Source: Planctomycetaceae bacterium
GTDB lineage: Bacteria > Planctomycetota > Planctomycetia > Pirellulales > Thermoguttaceae
Direction: 5' to 3'
DNA: 7,676 nucleotides
Assembly: GCA_031259095.1 (NCBI GenBank)
Contig: JAIRLW010000006.1
Location: 1-7,676 of the forward strand
How positions within the stretch are numbered: position 1 is the stretch's first letter; every line of letters starts with the position of its first letter. The notes under the pieces are model-generated. The model searched no databases, had not been told where the DNA came from, and saw only the letters and a program-made list of their open reading frames with translations. Shown one piece after another: positions 1-5,975 of this stretch. A program made the translations under genes and the position numbers.

Positions 1-63
1 GTCGAAAATGCCGTCAAAGTCCGAACCGGCGCCGAAGGTTACAGTGCATTGCAGGATGAATAA
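1..63 (+). CDS. glnB: 3' end of PII nitrogen-regulatory protein gene (partial, 5' end outside window)
   Basis: The first 63 bases read in frame 1 as the last 20 residues of a PII protein (VENAVKVRTGAEGYSALQDE) and a TAA stop. PII proteins are trimeric cytosolic sensors of ATP/ADP and 2-oxoglutarate that control glutamine synthetase, ammonium channels and nitrogen regulators. The pattern V-R-T-G-x-x-G followed by A-L is the usual PII C-terminus. Identity is supported by the second, longer copy at 2467-2676, which shows the PII C-terminal signature and has the same 20 terminal residues. The body of this copy lies to the left of the window, so I cannot say whether it is intact. It could equally be called glnK. 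A strong terminator follows at 133-194, so it is the last gene of its transcript. Confidence 0.85.
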   Translation, partial: VENAVKVRTGAEGYSALQDE

Positions 64-118
64 TGTTTTAATGTTGTTGTATTAAATATAAATAAAAAGC
101 ATTAAAAAAATTATTCTC

Positions 119-946
119 CTAACAAAAATGTCGGCAGGTACGATTTTCCGGATCGTTAAAACGCCGCCCGTATGACGGCGCACCTGCCTTTTTTGCACTA
201 CAAATTCCTTCAGCTTGCGAAACATTGATTCGCGTTTTGCCGTCTTGGTCAGGATGTCCTCTTCGCAAAATCTCTGTCAACAAACTCGCCGGACTGCCCC
301 AACGTTTTGGCGAAAAGACATGAGAGTAGGAACCGACCAACGGAAAGAATAAACAAAGTACCGGCAAACTGACAGCTCCTGGTACAGCGCCTTGAATGAA
401 GTCCTGACGATATCGTGTATCATAAATCACAGCCGATTTCTGTTCCACAATTTGCTGCAATTCAGAAATAGCGATTTCCGGTACGTCCACTGCATGATAT
501 CGTCGGGTAACTTCGGCAACGGCTGATGGATTATTCAAAAAACCAATTGGACTCAATACATGATAAGTAATGGCAACGAAACCACAAACTACCAACAAAG
601 ACACTATCTGAGAAAATAATTTCCACCAATACTTTCGACGTATTGTTGTTATCGAAAGTTCGAGCGTTTCATTCCAAAAATAAGTCTTGTAAAAAATACC
701 ACACCCGATCACTAACAACACACACCAAAAGTAATCGGGTTTTGCTTGCCAAAGCATTACGTTATGAACAGGTTTTTCAGAAAGAATAATTGCAACTCCG
801 TCCCATAATGCAAGCAATTCCGCCATGGTCAGGTGTGCTAATTCATGCGGAGTATCCATGATGCGAACGTGATTTCCTTTAATGCCCAAAAAAGCAACCC
901 AATGGTTAAATTCACTGTTATTGCTATCACGAAAATACAATATCAT
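119..946 (-). pseudogene. Remnant of a membrane protein with C39-peptidase-like and rhodanese-like parts
   Basis: The frame encodes 275 residues from the ATG at 946, but coding similarity appears to begin upstream of it: the frame is open to a TAG at 1007-1009, and the pre-ATG codons (…ANITWRQIKEAKCP) look like the natural lead-in to MILYF. Residues 1-57 resemble the second half of a C39-like cysteine peptidase domain, with the His of NHWVAFLGI (H15) and the Asp of RIMDTP (D31) in place. The nucleophile-Cys half is absent. Two membrane segments follow (about 72-90 and 110-130). Residues 155-196 then match the start of a rhodanese domain (VIYDTRYRQDFIQGAVPGAV). After residue 196 similarity stops, and the active-site Cys loop is missing. 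The last residues are read through the glnB terminator repeat. Both catalytic centres are thus lost, so I call it a pseudogene. The family assignment is from motif recognition only. Confidence 0.6.
133..194 (+). terminator. Branched rho-independent terminator of glnB (left copy)
   Basis: An outer 7-bp stem GGCAGGT (133-139) / ACCTGCC (182-188) is followed directly by six T. Inside are two further hairpins: ACGAT (140-144) / ATCGT (152-156) and CGCCG (162-166) / CGGCG (176-180). The RNA can therefore fold as a three-way junction rather than a simple hairpin. It lies 69 bases after the glnB stop. On the minus strand the same structure is followed by a TTTTT run (125-129 on the plus strand), so it may also stop leftward transcription. 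The right copy at 2716-2777 keeps the same fold. Confidence 0.8.
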
Positions 947-1006
947 CGGACATTTTGCTTCTTTGATTTGCCGCCAAGTTATGTTTGCGTAACATTTCGA
1001 ATTCCT

Positions 1007-2092
1007 CTATTTTTTATTTATGTAACTTGTTATATGTTTCCACAGTTTTCTGACAAGACCGAGAGACATTAAGATGATTCCGATAGCAATAAACCAAAAT
1101 CGCGATTCGTCAATACCAGGTATAAATCTCTGACCTTGAATCCGTGCTAAAGCCAATTCGTCGGTCAACGGTTCTATTTTGCCGTCAATCCAAACATATT
1201 GAATTTGTGGGGCGTCTTGCATGTGCACGGGAGTATAGTTTGGAATCTTTAATGAAAGCTGAAGGGTATCAATAAAATCATCTGGAATGATAGATACATT
1301 CTTTATAGAATAATCATTGTTGAAGGTAGATATAAAAGGTTCCGCTCGCCCATCGTGATATATTCTTGCTTCAATTGACGTTGTCTTTTCAATATACTTA
1401 CAAGGAAAAAACGGCGTACTTTGTTTCGCATCAAAATATTCTAAAATGATTTCACGACTTTGGACATTACCATGAGTTAGCCCTTCAATCGGACGGGAAT
1501 ATTTAATTTTGGTTAAAAAACATGTTTCATTTTTCGTTTCAAACCAAAACTCCCATTTTTCGTTGTTGTGATTACCCGATAAATAATATGAAAAACGGCG
1601 ATCTCCTAATTTTTTTTGATTAACGTTAAAAGAAATTGATTTGAGAATATTTGTTATTGAAATAAAATCGCCTTGTTTCGTTGAGAAATAACCAAATATC
1701 AGAGGATGTAAATGAACAGTTACGGCAACATTCTTTGCCATTGGTTTTAAACTTGAATTTATTACATATTCGTTATTGTCGTAAAATATTCGCAATGCGA
1801 TATCTTCACGAACACGAGTTTCAGTGATGCTGGTTTTTGAAATATTAATGCAACTCCAAAATTGTTGATTTTTCCCGTCAAATTTGATTTTTCCGCTGAA
1901 TCCGCCTTCCGCTGAATCTGAAAAGTCGTAGGAAACTGTAGAAATTGTTTTAAGATATTCATCATATTGACGTACAATCTCTTCTTGCGTCAACGATTGT
2001 GAGAAAACCACATAAGGATATAACAAAACCGCAACGAAAAAGATACCTTTTTCTACTATTATCATAACACATTCGTAAGACTCAAATTTCAT
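1007..2092 (-). CDS. Exported, C-terminally membrane-anchored protein of unknown function
   Basis: This 361-residue frame has a strong ribosome site, AGGAG five bases before the ATG at 2092, which fixes the start. The N-terminus holds a hydrophobic segment (about 17-31, IFFVAVLLYPYVVFS) that looks like a signal peptide. Most of the protein is then beta-rich and polar (about 35-325). It ends with one hydrophobic helix (about 332-347, FWFIAIGIILMSLGLV) and a basic tail RKLWKHITSYINKK, which suggests anchoring with the bulk outside the cytoplasm. The body (…EEIVRQYDEYLKTISTVSYDF…) is faintly like LolA/outer-membrane lipoprotein-sorting folds, but I cannot assign it. Its TAG stop is directly followed, in the same frame, by the C39-like remnant, so the two were probably an operon in the source locus. 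It has lower GC than the 2809-5589 gene and lies in the segment flanked by glnB-tail repeats, which fits transfer or rearrangement. Confidence 0.75.
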   Translation of the reverse strand: MKFESYECVMIIVEKGIFFVAVLLYPYVVFSQSLTQEEIVRQYDEYLKTISTVSYDFSDSAEGGFSGKIKFDGKNQQFWSCINISKTSITETRVREDIALRIFYDNNEYVINSSLKPMAKNVAVTVHLHPLIFGYFSTKQGDFISITNILKSISFNVNQKKLGDRRFSYYLSGNHNNEKWEFWFETKNETCFLTKIKYSRPIEGLTHGNVQSREIILEYFDAKQSTPFFPCKYIEKTTSIEARIYHDGRAEPFISTFNNDYSIKNVSIIPDDFIDTLQLSLKIPNYTPVHMQDAPQIQYVWIDGKIEPLTDELALARIQGQRFIPGIDESRFWFIAIGIILMSLGLVRKLWKHITSYINKK

Positions 2093-2108
2093 GGCGTCTC
2101 CTGCATTT
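2084..2108 (-). promoter_or_regulatory. Ribosome binding site fixing the start at 2092
   Basis: Read on the minus strand, GCAGGAGACGCC directly precedes the ATG. The AGGAG core has a 5-base spacer. It is the clearest Shine-Dalgarno sequence of the window; the other complete minus-strand genes have none that is obvious. It decides in favour of the first ATG over the second possible start at codon 10. Confidence 0.7.
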
Positions 2109-2309
2109 TTTGTAATTTATGTTCATTTCTGTAAAACAAAACGTCCAACAATATCAATCAACAGTACCTACAGTTCTTTGGGAGAACAATGGGTAAAACA
2201 GTAAGTAAATTCGCTCAAATTTTTAAACACTGCGCGTTTTCATTTTATCCAATAAACTATCTCTAAAAAACTGTAGATACAATTGAGTATTAACAAGCGT
2301 CTTTCGTAA
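2093..2309. other. AT-rich intergenic stretch inside the inserted segment
   Basis: I see no gene in this stretch. It separates the Cys-rich tail (stop at 2310-2312) from the start of the 361-residue gene and should hold that gene's promoter, but no convincing -35/-10 pair stands out. It contains a 12-base inverted pair with one mismatch, GTACCTACAGTT (2164-2175) and AACTGTAGATAC (2269-2280). A 10-base direct repeat GTAAGTAAAT also occurs at about 2201-2210 and 2331-2340, the second copy lying inside the Cys-rich frame. Confidence 0.4.
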
Positions 2310-2486
2310 TTATTTTTTACACTCCGTTTTGTAAGTAAATGGTTCACGCGTTGTACAGCCAGTTACTTGACTACATTGCCATGGAGAACCTGATATGCCT
2401 AGATATGTTACATCTATCGCATTGAGGTTCGTACCTCCAGCAGCTGCAGCCATAAAAGGGTACTGAACACATGCACCATTTGACAT
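2310..2486 (-). pseudogene. C-terminal remnant of a small Cys-rich protein, 5' end cut at the glnB junction
   Basis: On the minus strand a 58-codon frame ends at TAA (2310-2312). Its only ATG (2484-2486) lies inside the antisense of the glnB fragment, so the genuine 5' end is missing. From about 2478 leftward it reads as real protein: CVQYPFMAAAAGGTNLNAID, then a region with SPWQCSQVTGCTTREPF and a KTECKK end. It has four cysteines, is rich in Gly, Ala and Thr, and shows no codon oddities. Such tails are typical of small exported disulphide-containing proteins, but I recognise no family. It lies upstream of the 361-residue gene on the same strand, so it was probably the preceding gene of the same operon. 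It could instead be a chance frame; the composition argues against that. Confidence 0.45.
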
Positions 2487-2676
2487 TCAACTTTTACCCA
2501 AAGTACGTGTTGAAGTTGTTGTTACGAAAGTTCCGGTCGATTCGGTTATTGAAACGGCAAAGAAAGTCTTATACACCGGCAACATCGGTGACGGTAAGAT
2601 TTTCGTGTATGACGTCGAAAATGCCGTCAAAGTCCGAACCGGCGCCGAAGGTTACAGCGCGTTACAGGACGAATAA
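2467..2676 (+). pseudogene. glnB: 5'-truncated second copy of glnB (PII C-terminal half)
   Basis: The frame is open from a TGA at 2464-2466 to TAA at 2674-2676. Homology to PII starts about 2479 with FDIQLLPKVRVEVVV and runs 65 residues to the C-terminus. This is roughly the second half of a 112-residue PII protein. It contains the C-terminal PII signature TGNIGDGKIFVYDV and the terminal VRTGAEGYSALQDE. The N-terminal half, including the T-loop with its uridylylation tyrosine, is absent, and there is no start codon or ribosome site, so it cannot give a working PII trimer. Where similarity ends, minus-strand Cys-rich coding sequence begins. The 20 terminal residues equal those of the left copy, with four synonymous differences. 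Confidence 0.85.
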
Positions 2677-2784
2677 GGTATTAAAAAAATTATTCTTCTC
2701 CTTGACAAAAATGTCGGCAGGTACGATTTTCCGGATCGTTAAAACGCCGCCCGTATGACGGCGAGCCTGCTTTTTTTGTACTAC
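2614..2784 (+). repeat. Right copy of the glnB-tail/terminator direct repeat
   Basis: This is the direct repeat partner of 1-201. It lacks about 34 AT-rich bases that the left copy has after the stop codon and has four extra bases just before the terminator. It ends at the GTACTAC of 2778-2784. Because the downstream flank leads straight into the convergent 926-residue gene, this copy may represent the original end of the glnB locus, with the left copy having arrived with the intervening segment, or the reverse. Confidence 0.9.
2716..2777 (+). terminator. Branched rho-independent terminator (right copy)
   Basis: The architecture is that of the left copy: outer stem GGCAGGT (2716-2722) with GCCTGCT (2765-2771), inner hairpins ACGAT/ATCGT and CGCCG/CGGCG, then a T run (2771-2777). 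The two outer-stem differences from the left copy turn G-C into G-U and U-A into U-G, so plus-strand RNA pairing is kept. A TTTTT-containing stretch on the opposite strand (TTTTTGTC after the stem) suggests it may also end the leftward transcript of the 926-residue gene, whose stop is about 30 bases away. Confidence 0.8.
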
Positions 2785-2808
2785 TATTCTCTTTCTCTCT
2801 AACTCTTC

Positions 2809-5589
2809 TTAATCACTTAACAGCGGAATGGTATAGACCATTGGTTGTCCGGCAGGTTGGGCAGCGCCGACCGGACGAGCGCGGACAGTCATTTCGGTTA
2901 CACCGTTTGCAATCAATTCACGCCCGCGACGGACAAGATAAACATGCTCCATTCGTCCCATGCTGCTTCGAACCGTTGTCTCCCGCATCGGACGATCAGG
3001 AACAATTAATTGGCAAGAATAAGTGTACACGTTTTCCGTTTCATTGACAAAAGTTTGAGTTACTTCAATATCTCCGTTCCGGTTTAATTGAGACGAAAAT
3101 TCCATGTACACTTCACGGCTGCCGATCTGAATTTCATCGTACACGCTAAATTCTTGCGGATCAGGTCCTTGCGTTTTCAGATTGAATCGGATTGGTCGTC
3201 GTCCCGTGTTGGCGCGAGCGGTTAATGAAAGATTGAAAGTTCCGTTGCCGGACGCTCCAACATCCAACGCCAATGTCTGAGCCGGCGGATCAATAATCCA
3301 ATGTCCCGGTCGCGGACTAACCGGCGAAATCTGGACGGCAACCGGAAATTCCGTATTGTTTTTGATCGAAAACGGAATCGGATTTTTTTGATTAATCATC
3401 GACGGAATTTCCTTAACTCCAAGTTGAATCCCCAAACGTAAACGGACAATACCGGAATGAATGTCGGTGACAAAAATGGGCGTTGGCGTTACCGGAATCA
3501 TTTGTTCCCGTCCTTGTTGTTCAGGCGGAAAACGTTTTCCCCACACGTCGAGAATTTCCGGTTCCGTTCCGAGATAAAGAGTTTCATAAATGGGTTTTTC
3601 CGCAGAAGCCTTGTCATTCCAAACAATCATTACCGCTTTTCCGTTACCGAGATCGAAATTGTAATTCCGGCTTTGATTCGGCAGCGCAACACTTCCGAGA
3701 AATTGCCGTCCCGAAATTTGCGCGGCGGTAATGCGCCACGGTAAAAAAAGTTCGCCCGGCGTAACATTCGACCGTAACACGCCAGCCTGATTGTCTAACG
3801 GTCTGGACAAAAACAACGCTTCCGCCCCGATTTTTCCCAACACCATTCGGCGAACAAGATCGTTAATCCGGTCAGTTAACACATAATCCTGTTCAGCAAG
3901 CGGTTTTAACGATACAAAACGGCGAATCCGACTTTTCGACGTTTCTTGGAGATATTGTCTAAAATCATCCGACGAAAGCGATTCCGACGAAGTGAGCGAT
4001 ACAAATTCATTGACGGAACGTAATGCGGTAGTGGTATTGGGCGTGCTGAACCGTTCCGGCAACGGCTGTTCCCAACTCCACGCAAATCCTATCCCAAACC
4101 CTAAATCGTTACGATCAAAAGATTGCCGCAACTCTTCAAAATGTTGTGCAAAACCGGGAATTTCCGTAATACTTAAATCGTCGTCGCTCGTCCATTGCCA
4201 ATCTTTGACCAAAAGAGCTAGATTATTAAGTGTTGGTTGCAGCGAATCCGACCAGAGGGTCGGCGCAAGCGAAAAAACCGACGCCGCATTGACCGGTCCG
4301 AATCGGATTTTAGTGCGAATTTCATCAGGAACCGGATGGAGCAAACCAACCACTTGAACCCGACGGCGTAATAAAACATCGCAAAGTTCATTGAGCATTT
4401 GGTATTGTTTTTCGTTCTTGCCGGAAAACCATGCCGGAATTTTGAGTTTTGAAATTCCTGATTGTGTTAAAAGCGGTAAACGGCGATTGATTTCTTCCAA
4501 AGTCCAGCCGTCAAGATTCCAACCGAAATCGCCGTCCGGAATGAACGAACCGGACGACATCACAACAAACGTCAACGATTCCGCATCGCCAAGCGGATCC
4601 TCGAAAAACACGCCGTCCGGTAATTTGAGATTTTTAATAAAAGTTTCCGGCGTTGAAATTCGCACCCGATAAAAACCGGGTGAAAGAATCGGCAATCCGC
4701 GCCAAATTGCCGTTCCCTGAAACACGCTGAATTTGTCGTTTTCCGCAACCACAAATTGCGAAGCGGGTTTACTGCCGACCATCAGTTCAATGTCCCGTTT
4801 GGCAATCACCCGTCCAAACGGGTCTTCCAGCACAAAGGACACCGCATGTTGCGTCGAATCAATCCCTTGAATCCGGCAACCAACGTCAATATTACGCGGA
4901 TGAAAAAACAAATGATTTTCATTGGGCATGGACAACGAAACGGAAGGACTTTCACGAATTTCGACATTGGTAAAATCAACTCTGGCTCCGTAATCCTGCC
5001 GTCCCGACGGAATCACCAGCAGTCCGACCGCCACCGACTGAATCCCCGATGCTTCCGCAATAATCGGTCCAATTTCAAGCCGCCGCCAACCATTGGTGTT
5101 GCGAATTTTTTCCGAAGCAATCGTTTGAAGCGGTTCGGTTGTTTTTTCACCGTAAAAGGCAAGAAGAATAAAAATGTCGTCATGGACAAAATTAACCGCG
5201 TCAACATAAGTGGACACGATATAACTCATTCCCGGTCTGATAGGAATTTTCGGCGAAAAAACCGCCGCGCCTCCGCCTTCGACATTCATTCGGAGCGAAT
5301 AGTTCCCGAAATTGTTGTTATTTTCGACAATAGCGATTTCAAGATATTCAGGAAACAAAATTCCCTGATCAATTCCGCTTTTCCGTGTCCAATAGTCGGG
5401 CCAACCGTCGCCGTTTTCGGCATCGCTGCTGCGGTCGAAAAGACAACGAAAAATCAAACCGCCCGACGGCGTTTGACGTGCAATCTGACCGGGCAACAAC
5501 GGTTCCGACAACACGGAATCAACCGTTACGGTCAAAATAAAAACCATTCCAATCAAGAAAAAATAAAATCGAGACCAATTCATTTTCAT
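2809..5589 (-). CDS. Large secreted multidomain protein, possibly carbohydrate-active
   Basis: I start this 926-residue protein at the ATG at 5589 (MKMNWSRFYFFLIGMVFILT), which gives a classical signal peptide cleaved near residue 28 (SVLSE). The frame stays open for 76 more codons upstream, but those read through palindromic repeat DNA and would bury the signal. Residues about 45-215 look like a carbohydrate-binding type beta-sandwich, with an Asp-rich DAENGDGWPDYW loop at the front. About 225-345 looks Ig-like (EDPFGRVIAKRDIEL, SPGFYRVRIS). About 350-640 has alternating helices and strands suggesting a TIM-barrel-like centre (DFGWNLDGWTLEEINRRLPL, VQVVGLLHPVP, FGIGFAWSWEQ). About 645-715 is a beta domain (VMIVWNDKA, EILDVWGKRF). 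About 720-926 holds two further beta domains. No catalytic pair can be named safely. It is probably a periplasmic or extracellular glycan-related protein; that role is inference. No clear Shine-Dalgarno is seen. Confidence 0.8.
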   Translation of the reverse strand: MKMNWSRFYFFLIGMVFILTVTVDSVLSEPLLPGQIARQTPSGGLIFRCLFDRSSDAENGDGWPDYWTRKSGIDQGILFPEYLEIAIVENNNNFGNYSLRMNVEGGGAAVFSPKIPIRPGMSYIVSTYVDAVNFVHDDIFILLAFYGEKTTEPLQTIASEKIRNTNGWRRLEIGPIIAEASGIQSVAVGLLVIPSGRQDYGARVDFTNVEIRESPSVSLSMPNENHLFFHPRNIDVGCRIQGIDSTQHAVSFVLEDPFGRVIAKRDIELMVGSKPASQFVVAENDKFSVFQGTAIWRGLPILSPGFYRVRISTPETFIKNLKLPDGVFFEDPLGDAESLTFVVMSSGSFIPDGDFGWNLDGWTLEEINRRLPLLTQSGISKLKIPAWFSGKNEKQYQMLNELCDVLLRRRVQVVGLLHPVPDEIRTKIRFGPVNAASVFSLAPTLWSDSLQPTLNNLALLVKDWQWTSDDDLSITEIPGFAQHFEELRQSFDRNDLGFGIGFAWSWEQPLPERFSTPNTTTALRSVNEFVSLTSSESLSSDDFRQYLQETSKSRIRRFVSLKPLAEQDYVLTDRINDLVRRMVLGKIGAEALFLSRPLDNQAGVLRSNVTPGELFLPWRITAAQISGRQFLGSVALPNQSRNYNFDLGNGKAVMIVWNDKASAEKPIYETLYLGTEPEILDVWGKRFPPEQQGREQMIPVTPTPIFVTDIHSGIVRLRLGIQLGVKEIPSMINQKNPIPFSIKNNTEFPVAVQISPVSPRPGHWIIDPPAQTLALDVGASGNGTFNLSLTARANTGRRPIRFNLKTQGPDPQEFSVYDEIQIGSREVYMEFSSQLNRNGDIEVTQTFVNETENVYTYSCQLIVPDRPMRETTVRSSMGRMEHVYLVRRGRELIANGVTEMTVRARPVGAAQPAGQPMVYTIPLLSD

Positions 5590-5611
5590 TTTAGAGATTT
5601 TGAGAAAAAGT

Positions 5612-5640
5612 AATATTTTAGTGGAATTTCTTTTTTTCAA
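5612..5640 (-). promoter_or_regulatory. Candidate promoter of the 926-residue secreted protein gene
   Basis: On the minus strand, TTGAAA (5640-5635) and AATATT (5617-5612) are separated by 17 bases and lie 23 bases upstream of the ATG at 5589, immediately beside the palindromic element. The -35 is good and the -10 matches four of six consensus bases. The very short leader agrees with the absence of a strong ribosome site. The region is AT-rich, so chance is possible. Confidence 0.3.
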
Positions 5641-5711
5641 TCTTAGCCCTGCTAGGGGCGAGAGGTGCATAACCGCAACGCAACCGCCGGATGTTTGAAA
5701 ATACAAGGTAG

Positions 5712-5734
5712 GCGACCTTTTGCCCAAAGGTCGC
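5712..5734. repeat. Strong local hairpin within the composite element
   Basis: GCGACCTTT (5712-5720) and AAAGGTCGC (5726-5734) form a perfect 9-bp stem with a five-base TGCCC loop. No T run follows on either strand, so it is not an obvious terminator. Its last two bases also start the 14-bp long-range inverted repeat at 5733-5746, so alternative folds compete. Confidence 0.75.
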
Positions 5735-5847
5735 GTCGGCGATAGCCGGCTTGCCCCAGTGCATGGCAGGAAATCGGAACGCAAAACGGAAAGCAATACC
5801 AATTGCCGTCCGAACACCGGGTCAACTCAGCTATCGCCGACGCTATT

Positions 5848-5926
5848 AATCAAAATGAATCAAAATGAATCAAAAAATTTCAGGCGAAACATCGCCTACC
5901 ACTTTTTTTTTTTTTGTGTGTGTGTG
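5848..5926. repeat. Simple-sequence tracts: 10-bp tandem repeat, T13 and (GT)5
   Basis: A 10-base unit (ATCAAAATGA) is repeated about two and a half times from 5849 to 5873. Thirteen consecutive T (5903-5915) then run straight into GTGTGTGTGTG (5916-5926). These tracts are prone to replication slippage and sequencing-length error. They lie inside the palindromic element, and no gene reads through them. Confidence 0.8.
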
Positions 5927-5944
5927 ATGGGCGCGGGCGTTTTG

Positions 5945-5975
5945 ACCGTAGGTTGCGCTGCGCTTCACCTACGGT
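5945..5975. repeat. REP-like hairpin at the right arm of the composite element
   Basis: ACCGTAGGT (5945-5953) and ACCTACGGT (5967-5975) form a perfect 9-bp stem; the loop holds the self-complementary GCGCTGCGC. The right arm overlaps the outer inverted repeat (5972-5988). The left end of the element keeps only the flanks of this hairpin (AACCG, then CAACGCAACC), as though its stem had been deleted there. Confidence 0.75.

Larger units (their letters stand above)
1..201 (+). repeat. Left copy of a glnB-tail/terminator direct repeat
   Basis: This segment is a direct repeat of 2614-2784. The coding parts (1-63 and 2614-2676) differ at only four bases, all silent and all within the last 18 bases before the stop codon. 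After the stop, this copy carries 37 bases (64-100) where the other has 3. The copies realign at ATTAAAAAAATTATT and stay close through the terminator, losing similarity just after the ACTAC at about 197-201. The repeat certainly extends left beyond the window, because the right copy continues upstream for about 135 further coding bases. Confidence 0.9.

Noticed and set aside
202..359. Search for the missing rhodanese Cys half in the other two minus-strand frames after residue 196
   Set aside because: Neither alternative frame resumes a rhodanese pattern (no C-x4-5-R/K type loop or GGW end), so a simple frameshift does not explain the loss. The origin of the roughly 150 bases remains unknown.
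845..1072. Plus-strand 75-codon frame over the C39-like remnant
   Set aside because: It is antisense to the remnant and to the end of the anchored-protein gene, with no supporting motif.
2471..2758. Plus-strand 95-codon frame starting MHHLTFNFYP
   Set aside because: It is an out-of-frame reading of the glnB fragment. The adjacent frame gives an unmistakable PII C-terminal half.
4756..5613. Plus-strand open frame of 285 codons opposite the secreted protein gene
   Set aside because: It lies wholly antisense to the 926-residue gene, is rich in Arg/Asn/Phe with no domain or signal pattern, and reflects the codon use of the opposite strand. The same holds for the plus-strand frames at 2841-3047, 3457-3744, 3992-4357 and 4391-4672.
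5849..5873. Tandem 10-base repeats considered as a CRISPR-like or iteron array
   Set aside because: There are only about two and a half units with no spacers, in an AT-rich simple-sequence tract without replication or cas genes.
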